DNA from: Antiquaquibacter soli
GTDB taxonomy: Bacteria > Actinomycetota > Actinomycetes > Actinomycetales > Microbacteriaceae
DNA: 64,000 bases
Reading direction: 5' to 3'
Assembly: GCF_030580675.1 (NCBI RefSeq)
Contig: NZ_JAUQUB010000001.1
Span: 1,949,510 to 2,013,509 of the forward strand
In this document: one piece after another, positions 25,520 through 34,187 of the stretch
Layout: every line of letters begins with the position of its first letter
How positions within the stretch are numbered: the stretch's first letter is position 1
Translations under genes and position numbers: made by a program
Notes under the pieces: generated by a model
What the model saw: only the letters and a program-made list of their open reading frames with translations
Databases searched by the model: none
What the model was told of the DNA's origin: nothing

Positions 25520-26125
25520 GTGAGCGACGCGGCGAGTACCAATGCATCAATCCGCCGCACCATCGGGGCCACCGGAGATCCGCGCGTCGCACGCACCCGC
25601 TCAGCCATCGCTGCGGCAGTGCACGCGTTGAGCGATCGCGGCGAGCCGATCACCGTCGCGTCGATCATCCGCGAGGCGGGCATCAGCCGCGCGAGCTTCT
25701 ACTCTCACTACGCCAGCCTCGACATGCTCGCTGACACAATGCGTCGCGACGCCTTCGTGACCATCAGCGACATCTACGCTCACGATCCACGCGACCGCGC
25801 CGACGCCATGTGGACCTCACACGAACTCCTCGTCGCGCACTACGCAGAGAATCGCGCGCTGTACTCCGCAGTCGCCGCTCTCCCCGTGTCCAAAGACGGC
25901 TACCTCGCCGGCGTGCGCTCGATGGCGGCGCTCATCGAAGAAGCTCTCGACACTCACCCGAACCGCCCCGCGGACCTCCAGCCTGAAGCGACCGCGCGCT
26001 ACATCGCCGGTGCCGCTCATGGCCTCCTGGATGCCTGGATCACCGACGAGGTCACTCTCAACGAACAGGAGCTGGTCGAACACCTCACCCGACTCCTGCC
26101 GTCGTGGTTCAGCGGACTTCGCTGA
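25520..26125 (+). CDS. TetR family regulator of the adjacent alcohol dehydrogenase
   Basis: 201 aa from the GTG at 25520. The helix-turn-helix is EPITVASIIREAGISRASFYSHYAS (residues about 42-66). The C-terminal ligand domain ends ELVEHLTRLLPSWF. It is followed after 26 bp by the alcohol dehydrogenase, so the two probably share a transcript and the regulator may respond to the dehydrogenase substrate. Base composition is slightly less GC-rich than the neighbours. Confidence 0.85.
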   Translation: MSDAASTNASIRRTIGATGDPRVARTRSAIAAAVHALSDRGEPITVASIIREAGISRASFYSHYASLDMLADTMRRDAFVTISDIYAHDPRDRADAMWTSHELLVAHYAENRALYSAVAALPVSKDGYLAGVRSMAALIEEALDTHPNRPADLQPEATARYIAGAAHGLLDAWITDEVTLNEQELVEHLTRLLPSWFSGLR

Positions 26126-26151
26126 TACCTACCCGAAGGAAAGGAACACCC

Positions 26152-27246
26152 ATGAAGGCCACCATTGTGCGCGAAATTGGCGCAGGCTTCGTCACCGAAG
26201 ACGTGCAGATCGCCGCCCCGATCGGGCGCGAGGTCCTCGTCGACGTGAAGGCGTCGGGACTCTGCCACACCGACCTCACCTACTCGCGCACCAACCTCGG
26301 GAGCTCCCTGCCGATGTTGCTGGGGCACGAAGTCGCCGGCGTGGTCGCCCAGGTCGGCCCCGACGTGACGGAACTCGCCGTCGGCGATCATGTGGTCGGA
26401 TGCCTCGTGCAGTCCTGCGGACGGTGCACGGCCTGTCTCACCGGCCGGACGTTCCAGTGCGAGCACCCCGAGGCGACGCTGCGCCACGAGGGTGAGCCGC
26501 CTCGGCTCAGCGTCGGCGGCGAGCCCCTGGCTCAAGTGTTCGGCCTCGGTGGGTTCGCCCAGCAGGCGCTCATCCACGAGAACCAACTCGTCAAGGTGAG
26601 TGAATCCATCCCGTTCCCTCAGGCTGCCCTCCTCGGATGCGGCGTCGTCACCGGAGCGGGAGCTGTGATCAACACCTCCAACACCCAGGCGGGCGACTCG
26701 ATCGTCGTGATCGGCGCCGGCGGCGTCGGTCTCAACGCCATCAACGGTGCCCTCGTTGCGGGAGCCTCGACGATCATCGCGGTCGATGTCGCGGACGACA
26801 AGCTCGCGAAGGCGCGGCGGTTCGGGGCGACCCACACCATCAACTCGACGAAGACGGATGCGGTCGCCGAGGTGATGGCGATCACCGGTCGGGGTGCCGA
26901 CGCCGCGTTCGATTTCGTGGGCATCCCGGCGGTGACCCAGTCGGGCCTCGACATGATCCGCCCCGGTGGCGGGCTGTATCTGATCGGGATCCTCGATCCC
27001 TCGGCCACGCTGCCCCTGCTGACGATTGGGCTGATCGGAACGCAGAAGCGTATCCAGGGCGTCTACATGGGATCCACGACTCCGAAGCACGACATTCCGC
27101 TGTACGCGGACCTGTACCTGCAAGGCCGGTTCAACCTCGACGACCTGCTGTCTCGCGAGATCGCACTTGACGAAGTCAACGAAGGGTACGACGCGCTCAA
27201 GGATTCCGAGGTGACCCGAGTCGTCATCACGAGCGGACTCAGCTAG
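26152..27246 (+). CDS. Zinc-dependent alcohol dehydrogenase
   Basis: 364 aa MDR-family enzyme of the class III/aryl-alcohol type. Catalytic zinc ligands are Cys in GLCHTDL, His-Glu in LLGHEVAG and Cys in LGCGVVTGAG; the structural zinc site has the four cysteines of SCGRCTACLTGRTFQC. The NAD(P) Rossmann motif is VIGAGGVGLNAI with an Asp (VDVADDK) ending beta 2, so NAD is favoured. The ATG at 26152 has GAAGGAAAGG upstream; the frame is open earlier but only inside the TetR gene. Substrate unknown. Confidence 0.92.
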   Translation: MKATIVREIGAGFVTEDVQIAAPIGREVLVDVKASGLCHTDLTYSRTNLGSSLPMLLGHEVAGVVAQVGPDVTELAVGDHVVGCLVQSCGRCTACLTGRTFQCEHPEATLRHEGEPPRLSVGGEPLAQVFGLGGFAQQALIHENQLVKVSESIPFPQAALLGCGVVTGAGAVINTSNTQAGDSIVVIGAGGVGLNAINGALVAGASTIIAVDVADDKLAKARRFGATHTINSTKTDAVAEVMAITGRGADAAFDFVGIPAVTQSGLDMIRPGGGLYLIGILDPSATLPLLTIGLIGTQKRIQGVYMGSTTPKHDIPLYADLYLQGRFNLDDLLSREIALDEVNEGYDALKDSEVTRVVITSGLS

Positions 27247-27254
27247 CTCGGCGA

Positions 27255-28397
27255 TTAGAACGCCGAGAGCCCCGTGAGCGCACGACCGATGACGAGGGTG
27301 TGGATGTCGTCGGTGCCCTCGTAGGTGCGCACCGCCTCGAGGTTGGCGAGGTGGCGCATAACAGGGAACTCGTCGGTGACGCCGTCTCCGGCGAGCACCT
27401 CACGGGCAGCCGAAGCGATACGGATGGCCTCGCGCACGTTGTTGAGCTTGCCGACGCTCATCGGCAGCGGGGCGAGAGCGTGCGCGTCTTTGAGCGAGGC
27501 GAGGTGGAGGGCGAGGAGCATCCCCTTCTCGAACTCGACGAACGCGTCGGCGAGCCGGGCCTGCACGAGCTGCTTGGCGCCGATCGGCCCGCCGAACACC
27601 TCACGCGCCGTCGACCGCTCGATCGCGGCGTCGAGGCACGCGCGCGCGGCGCCGAGCGCTCCCCAGGCGATGCCGTAGCGCGCCTCCGTCAAGCACGTGA
27701 ACGCGGCCGAGAGCCCGGTGGCCCCGGGCAGCTCCTCGGCGCGAGCCCCGTCGAGCACGACGTCGCACTGCAGCGACGCACGAAGGGCGAACTTTCCCGT
27801 GATGTCGGTCGCCGCGAACCCCGGGTCGGTGGTCTCGACGAGAAAACCGCGGATGCCCTCCGCAGTCTTCGCCCACACGACCGCGACGTCGGCCACCGAG
27901 GCGAGGCCGATCCAGCGCTTGACGCCCGAGATCCGCCAGGATCCCCCGTCGCGCACAGCCGTCGTCTCCAGCGCCGCAGAGTCGCTGCCGCCCTGCGGCT
28001 CGGTCAGGCAGAAGCAGCCGAGGAGCTCCCCCGCCGCCATGCCGGGAAGCCAGCGCTCTCGCTGCTGCGGTGAGCCGAGCTTCGCGATCGCGCCCATCGC
28101 GAGCGGCCCCTGCACCGACAGGAACGTCCGCCACGAGGTGTCGACCGCCTCGAGCTCGTAGCATGCCAGCCCGTACGAGACGGCGTCGGCGCCGGCACCC
28201 GGCCCCGCAATGCCCATCCCGATGAGCCCGGCCCCGGCGAGAAGGCGCACGTACTCGCGGCGGAACACCGCCGACTCGGCATCCGAGTCGATCGTCTCGG
28301 CGATCACGGCCCCGGCGATGCGCGCTCGATCGCGCCACGATCGCTGCTCGTCGGTGAGGAGGGACTCGAGTCCGAACGCGGCTTCCGTGACGCTCAT
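27255..28397 (-). CDS. Acyl-CoA dehydrogenase, glutaryl-CoA dehydrogenase-like
   Basis: 380 aa. Flavin enzyme oxidising acyl-CoA. The FAD-binding CFCLTEPQGGSDSAALET and RWIGLASVADV segments, the LTEARYGIAWGALGAA helix and the C-terminal RTYEGTDDIHTLVIGRALTG with the catalytic Glu in YEGT closely follow glutaryl-CoA dehydrogenases rather than short-chain enzymes. Glutaryl-CoA arises from lysine and aromatic breakdown. It is convergent with the alcohol dehydrogenase (8 bp apart) and stands alone, so the pathway is not supported by context. Confidence 0.88.
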   Translation of the reverse strand: MSVTEAAFGLESLLTDEQRSWRDRARIAGAVIAETIDSDAESAVFRREYVRLLAGAGLIGMGIAGPGAGADAVSYGLACYELEAVDTSWRTFLSVQGPLAMGAIAKLGSPQQRERWLPGMAAGELLGCFCLTEPQGGSDSAALETTAVRDGGSWRISGVKRWIGLASVADVAVVWAKTAEGIRGFLVETTDPGFAATDITGKFALRASLQCDVVLDGARAEELPGATGLSAAFTCLTEARYGIAWGALGAARACLDAAIERSTAREVFGGPIGAKQLVQARLADAFVEFEKGMLLALHLASLKDAHALAPLPMSVGKLNNVREAIRIASAAREVLAGDGVTDEFPVMRHLANLEAVRTYEGTDDIHTLVIGRALTGLSAF

Positions 28398-28431
28398 GGC
28401 TCGACGATAGCCCCCGGATGCCCGGCGCGCG

Positions 28432-29310
28432 CTAGGTGGACGCGGGGCGCACCCGCTGGCAGTACGGGCAGAAGTGCGAGCCCCGGTTCATGAACTGCTC
28501 GCGCACGATCGGGCGACCGCACCGCGGGCAGGGCTTGCCCTGCTGCCCGTACGCGCGGAGCGAGTGGGCGAAGTAGCCGGACTGCCCGTTGACATTGAGG
28601 TACTGCGTATCAAAGCTCGTGCCGCCCTCCTCGAGTGCGCGGGCGAGCACGGCCCGCACCTCCGCGAGCAGGAGCTTCGACTTCGGCAGACTGAGCGCTG
28701 ACGTCGGCTGGTCGTAGTGGATGCGCGCGGCCCACAGCGACTCGTCGGCGTAGATGTTGCCGATGCCGCTCACGAGCGTCTGGTCGAGGAGAGCGCGCTT
28801 GACGGTCGTCTGACGCGAGCGCAGCCGTGCGTGGAACCGGGCGTCGTCGAAGAGCGGGTCGATCGGGTCTCGGGCGATGTGCGCGACCTGACTCGGGATG
28901 AGCTCGTCGGAGTCCGCGGTGGGCACGAGGCGGTCGATCGCCATCGAGCCGAAGATGCGCTGGTCGACGAAGTTCACGCGCAGCGGCCCGTGGCCGGGAT
29001 GCTCGAGCTCCAGCCGGATGCGCGTGCGCGGGTCATCCGTGCCGGGGGTCCGCAGCAGCACCTGCCCGCTCATTCCCAGGTGGACGACGACCGCCTCGTC
29101 GGCGTCGTCGAGCGGAATCCACAGGAACTTGCCGCGTCGGCGGGGGGCGAGCATCCCGCGTCCCGTCAACCGGCCCGCGAAGTCCTCAGCGGGTCCGTCA
29201 TGACGGCGCAGGGAGCGCTCATCGAGCACGGAGACGGCGGCCACGCGGGCGCCGGTGACCGCGGGGGCGAGGCCGGCGCGCACGACCTCGACTTCGGGAA
29301 GCTCGGGCAC
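28432..29310 (-). CDS. mutM: Formamidopyrimidine-DNA glycosylase
   Basis: 292 aa. Removes 8-oxoguanine and opens the AP site by beta/delta elimination. The start must expose the catalytic proline: GTG at 29310 gives (M)PELPEVEVVRAGL with Pro2 and Glu3; the upstream ATG would bury it. Lys in the GRRGKFLW loop and the H2TH segment DQTLVSGIGNIYADE are present, and the C-terminal zinc finger has four cysteines, CPRCGRPIV and HFCPYCQR. One base after rnc stop spacing: the two genes are tightly packed (mutM start 29310, rnc stop 29312). Confidence 0.97.
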   Translation of the reverse strand: MPELPEVEVVRAGLAPAVTGARVAAVSVLDERSLRRHDGPAEDFAGRLTGRGMLAPRRRGKFLWIPLDDADEAVVVHLGMSGQVLLRTPGTDDPRTRIRLELEHPGHGPLRVNFVDQRIFGSMAIDRLVPTADSDELIPSQVAHIARDPIDPLFDDARFHARLRSRQTTVKRALLDQTLVSGIGNIYADESLWAARIHYDQPTSALSLPKSKLLLAEVRAVLARALEEGGTSFDTQYLNVNGQSGYFAHSLRAYGQQGKPCPRCGRPIVREQFMNRGSHFCPYCQRVRPAST

Positions 29311-29311
29311 G

Positions 29312-30025
29312 TCAGGCCGACTGCAGGATCGTCCACGCCTCAAGCGCCGCGGCCATCTCGGCCTGCTTCTTGCTCGAGCCGGAGCCGGTCGCGACCGCGG
29401 TGCCGCCCAGCAGCACGGTCGCGTGGAACCGCTTGGAGTGGTCGGGGCCGGAGTCCTTCACCTGGTAGCTCGGCAGCCCACGACCGACCCTCGCGGCGAG
29501 CTCCTGCAGGCTCGTCTTCGGGTCCATCGCGGCGCCGAACCGCTCGGGGTTGTCCAGGAGCGGACGGATGAGCCTCAGCACGAGGTCAGTGGCGTGCTCT
29601 CCCCCACGATCGAGGTAGGTGGCGCCGATGAGGGCCTCGACGGTGTCCGCGAGGATCGACGACTTGTCCCGACCGCCGGTCTGCTCCTCGCCCTTGCCGA
29701 GAAGGAGGAACCTGCCGAGACCAATCGATCGGGCGACCTCGGAGAGGGCGGCGCTCGAGACGAGGCTCGCCCGCCGCTTCGCGAGCTCCCCCTCGTCGAG
29801 CTCGGGATTGTCGCGATAGAGCATGACCGTGACTGCTTGCCCGAGGATCGAGTCGCCGAGGAACTCGAGTCGCTCGTTGTGAGCCAGGCCGCCGTGCTCG
29901 TACGCGTACGAGCGGTGAGTCAGGGCAAGCACAAGTAGCTCGGGGTCGATATCGACCCCGAGCACTGTGGTGAGCTGGTCAGCGTCGGCCGGCGATGAGA
30001 GCTCGTCGCCCGAGGCGCGAGCCAT
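29312..30025 (-). CDS. rnc: Ribonuclease III
   Basis: 237 aa. Cuts double-stranded RNA in rRNA maturation and regulation. The signature HNERLEFLGDSILG (catalytic Glu and Asp) lies at about residues 48-61, the second Asp-Glu pair in LADTVEALIGATYLD, and the C-terminal double-stranded RNA-binding domain ends GSGSSKKQAEMAAALEAW. Order yceD-rpmF-rnc-mutM-(smc-ftsY elsewhere) is typical for Gram-positive and actinobacterial genomes. Confidence 0.97.
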   Translation of the reverse strand: MARASGDELSSPADADQLTTVLGVDIDPELLVLALTHRSYAYEHGGLAHNERLEFLGDSILGQAVTVMLYRDNPELDEGELAKRRASLVSSAALSEVARSIGLGRFLLLGKGEEQTGGRDKSSILADTVEALIGATYLDRGGEHATDLVLRLIRPLLDNPERFGAAMDPKTSLQELAARVGRGLPSYQVKDSGPDHSKRFHATVLLGGTAVATGSGSSKKQAEMAAALEAWTILQSA

Positions 30026-30029
30026 CGGA

Positions 30030-30233
30030 TCAGACGTCGGCGACCTTGCGGCCCTTGTACTCCATGTACAGGGGCGTGCCGGTCGAGTCCTCGACGACCT
30101 TCGCGCGGTGCGGGAGGCTGTAGGTGACCTTGCCGTTCTCGATCGTCTTGACGAGCGTGGGGGCGTCAGCCTTCCACTGGGCGCGGCGCATGCGGGTGGA
30201 TGCCCGCGACATCTTGCGCTTGGGAACTGCCAT
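30030..30233 (-). CDS. rpmF: 50S ribosomal protein L32, cysteine-free form
   Basis: 67 aa. Starts [21 protein letters not shown], then SLPHRAKV. No cysteines, so this is the zinc-independent form; a zinc-ribbon paralogue may exist elsewhere. 2 bp downstream of yceD and 4 bp upstream of rnc. Confidence 0.95.
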   Translation of the reverse strand: MAVPKRKMSRASTRMRRAQWKADAPTLVKTIENGKVTYSLPHRAKVVEDSTGTPLYMEYKGRKVADV

Positions 30234-30235
30234 GG

Positions 30236-30784
30236 TTATCTCTTCTCTGCTTCAGACTCTGTGTCGGTGAGGCCCTCAAGGCCGGCGAGCGCAGCCCACC
30301 GTGGATCGACGGGCGCCTCGTGCTCGTGACCGGGGTTGTCGAGAAGCCGCACCCCGCACTGGGGGCACAGGCCGAGGCAATCTTCCTGACAGACCGGCTG
30401 GAACGGTAGCGACAACACCACCGCATCCCTGACTACGGGCTCCAGGTCGATGTAGTCATCGTGGATGGTGTAGTCAAAAGCTTCGTCCTCAGAATACGCG
30501 AAAAGCTCCTGGAATTCGACTTCGACGGGCAGCGAGACGTCGACGAGGCACCTCACGCACTCGCCCTCCGCGACGGCATCCACATCGCCAGAGGCGAGGA
30601 TGCCGTCGTGGAGGGACTCGAGTCGGACGTCCACGTGCACGCTCGAACCCTGCCGAACGCCGATCACGGCGTTGCCGAACCCTTCGGGCTCGGCGACGTC
30701 GAACGACTTCTCCCGCATCTCCCCCGGCTTGTGCAGGAGGTCGATGACGGAGACGGCGTACGGGGACTGGGGCTTCGTGGACAC
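30236..30784 (-). CDS. YceD/DUF177 protein of the rpmF operon
   Basis: 182 aa. YceD proteins are linked with 23S rRNA or L32 assembly. The central [18 protein letters not shown] and C-terminal [21 protein letters not shown] pairs of cysteines look like zinc ligands and are typical of actinobacterial members. The start is GTG at 30784 ([10 protein letters not shown]). There is no ribosome binding site, and a TAGAAT box sits 8 nt upstream, suggesting an almost leaderless message. First gene of the yceD-rpmF-rnc-mutM operon. Confidence 0.92.
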   Translation of the reverse strand: MSTKPQSPYAVSVIDLLHKPGEMREKSFDVAEPEGFGNAVIGVRQGSSVHVDVRLESLHDGILASGDVDAVAEGECVRCLVDVSLPVEVEFQELFAYSEDEAFDYTIHDDYIDLEPVVRDAVVLSLPFQPVCQEDCLGLCPQCGVRLLDNPGHEHEAPVDPRWAALAGLEGLTDTESEAEKR

Positions 30785-30792
30785 GAGGAGCG

Positions 30793-30798
30793 ATTCTA
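30793..30798 (-). promoter_or_regulatory. Candidate -10 box for the yceD-rpmF operon
   Basis: TAGAAT on the minus strand, 8 nt before the GTG of yceD and 11 bp beyond the aminotransferase stop. Transcription would begin within two or three bases of the start codon. No convincing -35 was found. Confidence 0.4.
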
Positions 30799-30809
30799 CC
30801 GCCGGGGCG

Positions 30810-32117
30810 CTAGAGATTGGCCTCCACCGCGGTGAACGCCTCGTCGTAGATGCCGAGCGCGCGCTCGACCTCCTCCGGCGTGACGATGCACGGCGGCACG
30901 ACGTGGATGCGGTTGTCCGCCGTGAACGGAAGCAGCCCCCGCTCCATGAGCGCCTTCTTGAGATCGCCGACGAGGCCCGCCGAGACCGGCTGGCGCGACT
31001 CGGGGTCGTCGACCAGGTCGAGTGCCCAGAACACGCCGAGACCGCGAACCTCGCCGATGAGAGGGTGCTTGGCGGCGAGCGCGGCGAGACCGGGGCCGAG
31101 GTGGTCCCGACCGATCGTGGCCGCGTTCTCCACGATGCCCTCGGCATCCATGGCGTCGATCGCGGCCACGATGGAGGCGGCGGCGAGGGGATGACCCGAA
31201 TAGGTCAGCCCGCCCGGGAACACCTGCGCGTCGAACGCGTTGGCGATCGACTCGGAGATGATCACTCCGCCGACGGGGACGTATCCGGAGTTCACGCCCT
31301 TCGCAAACGTGATGAGGTCCGGAACGACCCCGAAGCCCTGCCAGGCGAACCACTCGCCCGTGCGGCCGAAGCCGCACATGACCTCGTCGAAGATGAGCAC
31401 GATGCCGTACTTGTCGCACAGCGCGCGCACCCCCTCGAGGTAGCCGGGCGGCGGTACGAGGACGCCCGCGGTGCCCGGAACGGTCTCGATGATGAGCCCG
31501 GCGATCGAGTTCGCCCCCTCGGACTGGATGACCCGCTCGAGGTGGTGGAGGGCGCGCTCCGACTCCTGCTCGGGCGAGTCGGACCAGAACTCGGAACGGT
31601 ACTCGAACGGTCCGAAGAAGTGGGCGTGCCCGCGCGAGAACTCGTTGGGCACGCGGCGCCAGTCGCCGGTCGCCACGATGGCGGCGCCCGTGTTGCCGTG
31701 ATAGGAGCGGTAGGTCGAGAGGATCTTGTCGCGGCCCGTGGTGAGCCGTGCCATCCGGATCGCGTTCTCGTTGGCGTCTGCACCGCCGTTGGTGAAGAAG
31801 ACCTTGCCGAAGTGCGCGCCGGCCTTGGCGAGGATGCGCTTGGCCGCCTCGCCGCGAGCGAGGTTGGCGGTCGCCGGAGCGATGGTGGCGAGGGTGTCGG
31901 CCTGCTCCTTGATCGCGGCGATGACCTTCGGGTGCTGGTGGCCGATGTTCGTGTTGACGAGCTGGCTCGAGAAGTCGAGGTAGCGGGTGCCGTCGAAGTC
32001 CCACACCTCGCAGCCGGCGCCGCCGGCGATCACGAGGGGGGTGAGCGAGCCCTGCGCCGACCAGGAGTGGAAGACGTGGGCGCGGTCGAGGTCGTAGGTG
32101 AGCTGGTTGTCGCTCAT
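30810..32117 (-). CDS. Class III aminotransferase, probably beta-alanine or omega type
   Basis: 435 aa PLP enzyme. The pyridoxal lysine lies in ITFAKGVNSGYVPVGG, the cofactor-binding Asp in LIFDEVMCGFGRTGEW, and the phosphate-binding region in FFTNGGADANENAIRMAR; YRSYHGNTGAA is typical of the family. Class III members include beta-alanine and gamma-aminobutyrate aminotransferases. Its place next to dihydropyrimidinase and ureidopropionase genes suggests it removes the amino group of beta-alanine (or 3-aminoisobutyrate) formed there, giving malonate semialdehyde. It is separated from the ABC transporter by a strong hairpin. Confidence 0.85.
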   Translation of the reverse strand: MSDNQLTYDLDRAHVFHSWSAQGSLTPLVIAGGAGCEVWDFDGTRYLDFSSQLVNTNIGHQHPKVIAAIKEQADTLATIAPATANLARGEAAKRILAKAGAHFGKVFFTNGGADANENAIRMARLTTGRDKILSTYRSYHGNTGAAIVATGDWRRVPNEFSRGHAHFFGPFEYRSEFWSDSPEQESERALHHLERVIQSEGANSIAGLIIETVPGTAGVLVPPPGYLEGVRALCDKYGIVLIFDEVMCGFGRTGEWFAWQGFGVVPDLITFAKGVNSGYVPVGGVIISESIANAFDAQVFPGGLTYSGHPLAAASIVAAIDAMDAEGIVENAATIGRDHLGPGLAALAAKHPLIGEVRGLGVFWALDLVDDPESRQPVSAGLVGDLKKALMERGLLPFTADNRIHVVPPCIVTPEEVERALGIYDEAFTAVEANL

Positions 32118-32141
32118 CGTTTATCAGGTTCCTAGGTAGGT

Positions 32142-32175
32142 GTCGGTCGGGCGGCCGGAGGGCCGCCCGACCGAC
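32142..32175 (-). terminator. Perfect 15-bp hairpin between transporter and aminotransferase
   Basis: GTCGGTCGGGCGGCC, loop of 4, GGCCGCCCGACCGAC. It lies 7 nt after the binding-protein stop and 24 nt before the aminotransferase ATG. No T-run follows. It could end most transcripts here or protect the transporter message. Confidence 0.7.
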
Positions 32176-32182
32176 GTTACTA

Positions 32183-33352
32183 TTACTGGCCGCCCTCGGT
32201 GAGGGTGACCTCGATCGGCGTGTACTCCCCGCCGACCTCGACTCCTTCCTCGGCGAGCGCGTCGAGCGCCTGCTGGATGTAGTCGTTCGAGTAGGCGGAG
32301 GCCGCCGGCTCGGTGGTGATGAGGTTCAGGCCGTCCTGGTTGACCGCCGCGAGGGCGCCCGCGACCGTCTTGTCCCAGGCTGCCGAGTCGATGAGACCGA
32401 AGTCGCCACCGGCCCAGATGAGCTTGTTGACCTCGTTCATCTGCCAGAGCTGGTGCACGGGGCCCACCGGGAAGGCGGCCTCGGCGTTGATCGCGGCGTC
32501 GTACGTGATCGACGCGGCCTCCTCCGGGTTGTCCCGGGCGAAAACCCAGCCCTTGATGACGGCCTCGAGGAAGCGCACGGCGGCGTCCGCGTAGGCGGGG
32601 TCATCCGCGAGTCGTGCGGTGTCGGCCCAGATCGCGTCCTGGAGCATGGCGCCCTCGGTGTCCTCGTAGGAGATGACGTTGAAGTCCTCCGGCTGGTACA
32701 GCTCGCCGGTGGCCGGGTTCACGACCTCGAGGATCTGCGCCCACTCGTTGTAGGTCATCGCCTGGGCGGCGTCCACGTCACGGTCCAGGAGCGCGTTCAT
32801 GCTGAAGTCCTGGGTCGTGATGGAAACCGACGTCGAGTCGAGGTCCTCCGCGGCCATCGCCGCGAAGATCTCCCACTCGTTGCCGTAGCCCCACGAGCCG
32901 ATGCGCTTGCCCTCGAAGTCGGCGACCGACTCGATGCCGCTATCGGCCCACGAGACCTGCAGGGTGCCGGACTTCTGGAAGACCTGCGCGATGTCGGTGA
33001 GCTCGACGCCGGTGGCCTCGAGGGTGCCGAGCACCTTGGGGACCCACGCGACGGCGAAGTCCACGTCGCCCGCGACGAGCGCGTCCTGCGGAACGATGTC
33101 ACCGCCGGAGGGCACGATCTCGACACTGTCGAAGCCCTCCTCCTCGAAGAAGCCCTGGTCAGCGGCCACGTAGTAGCCGGCGAACTGCGCCTGCGGAAGC
33201 CACTGCAGCTGGAGCTTGATGGAGGTGAGCGGCTCGAAGTCCTCGCTGGAACCCGAGTCGTCGCTCGACGGAGCGGAGCACGCGGCGAGCGCGAGGGACG
33301 CGATCGCAGCGGTGGCGACGGCCGCGAGGCCGCGTCGAGTGCTGTGTCTCAT
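32183..33352 (-). CDS. ABC transporter substrate-binding lipoprotein (NMT1/ThiY type)
   Basis: 389 aa. The signal peptide ends in the lipobox LAAC with Cys25 as the lipidated residue, followed by a Ser/Asp-rich linker. The mature domain opens KLQLQWLPQAQFAGYYVAADQGFFEEEGF, the signature of NMT1/THI5-like binding proteins, which recognise pyrimidine or related ring compounds such as formylaminopyrimidine; QDALVAGDVDFAVAWVPK follows. Together with the neighbouring pyrimidine-type hydrolases this suggests import of a pyrimidine, dihydropyrimidine or hydantoin. Followed by permease, ATPase and second permease genes upstream in the same operon. Confidence 0.9.
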   Translation of the reverse strand: MRHSTRRGLAAVATAAIASLALAACSAPSSDDSGSSEDFEPLTSIKLQLQWLPQAQFAGYYVAADQGFFEEEGFDSVEIVPSGGDIVPQDALVAGDVDFAVAWVPKVLGTLEATGVELTDIAQVFQKSGTLQVSWADSGIESVADFEGKRIGSWGYGNEWEIFAAMAAEDLDSTSVSITTQDFSMNALLDRDVDAAQAMTYNEWAQILEVVNPATGELYQPEDFNVISYEDTEGAMLQDAIWADTARLADDPAYADAAVRFLEAVIKGWVFARDNPEEAASITYDAAINAEAAFPVGPVHQLWQMNEVNKLIWAGGDFGLIDSAAWDKTVAGALAAVNQDGLNLITTEPAASAYSNDYIQQALDALAEEGVEVGGEYTPIEVTLTEGGQ

Positions 33353-33398
33353 GCTGTTTCCTTTCGTGATGGGTGGTGCTTCGGTGCAGGGATGCCGG

Positions 33399-34187
33399 CT
33401 AGACCGGCGACCGCCTCGACACGAGCCGCTCGAGGAGCGACGTGACGAGGAAGAACACGAGGCCGATGAGGATGCCCCCGGCCACGAACGCCCACGCGAG
33501 GGCGGCGCGGCCCGATTTCGCGTACGTCGCGATGGCGGTGCCCACGCCGTCGGCGGGGCCGCCGAAGTACTCCGCGACGAGCGCGGCGATGACGGCGACG
33601 GAGCTCGCGATGCGCAGGCCGGTGAGGAGGTACGGCAGCGCGGTCGGCAGGGTCAGCACGCGGAACTCCTGCAGCGGGCTCGCGGCCGAGACCCGCAGCA
33701 GGTCGCGGTGCACGGGACGGGTCTGGCGCAGGCCGCGCAGCACGTTGACGAACACGGGCACGAACGCGGCGATCGCGGCCACGGCCTGGCGCCCGAACTG
33801 GCTGGATGCCCCGAACATGGTGTTGAGGATGGGGGTGAGCGCGACGATGGGGACCACGGCGATCGCGGCGACCAGCGGCACGAGCATCCCGTCGATGGGC
33901 TTGATGGCGGCGGCGAGCCCGGCGAGAGCGATCGCGATCAGAGAACCGGCGAGGAGGCCTACGAGGGCGTTCGTCGCCGTGATCATGATGGCGTCCCCGA
34001 TGATCGGCCAGCGCAGGACGAGCTCGTTGCCGATCGCGATCGGGCTGGGGAGCATGCGCGGGGCGGCGCCGAGCACGTCGACGTACAGGATCCACACGGC
34101 GACCCCGAGCGCGCCTACGACGACCGGTGCGACGAAGCGGAGCCAACTCGGCAATCCCGCTCGCTGAGCCTGTCGAAGCGTGCTCAT
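33399..34187 (-). CDS. ABC transporter permease (BPD type), first
   Basis: 262 aa with six hydrophobic helices. The EAA-loop region EFRVLTLPTALPYLLTGLRIASSVA marks a binding-protein-dependent permease of the SsuC/TauC/ThiX class. Its ATG overlaps the ATPase stop by 4 bp. The importer has two different permeases, so the channel is probably a heterodimer. Confidence 0.9.
   Translation of the reverse strand: MSTLRQAQRAGLPSWLRFVAPVVVGALGVAVWILYVDVLGAAPRMLPSPIAIGNELVLRWPIIGDAIMITATNALVGLLAGSLIAIALAGLAAAIKPIDGMLVPLVAAIAVVPIVALTPILNTMFGASSQFGRQAVAAIAAFVPVFVNVLRGLRQTRPVHRDLLRVSAASPLQEFRVLTLPTALPYLLTGLRIASSVAVIAALVAEYFGGPADGVGTAIATYAKSGRAALAWAFVAGGILIGLVFFLVTSLLERLVSRRSPV

Noticed and set aside
24351..25592. 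A 413-codon minus-strand frame opposite the tandem GNAT gene
   Set aside because: The plus-strand product has two clear GNAT motifs, while the minus-strand product is featureless.
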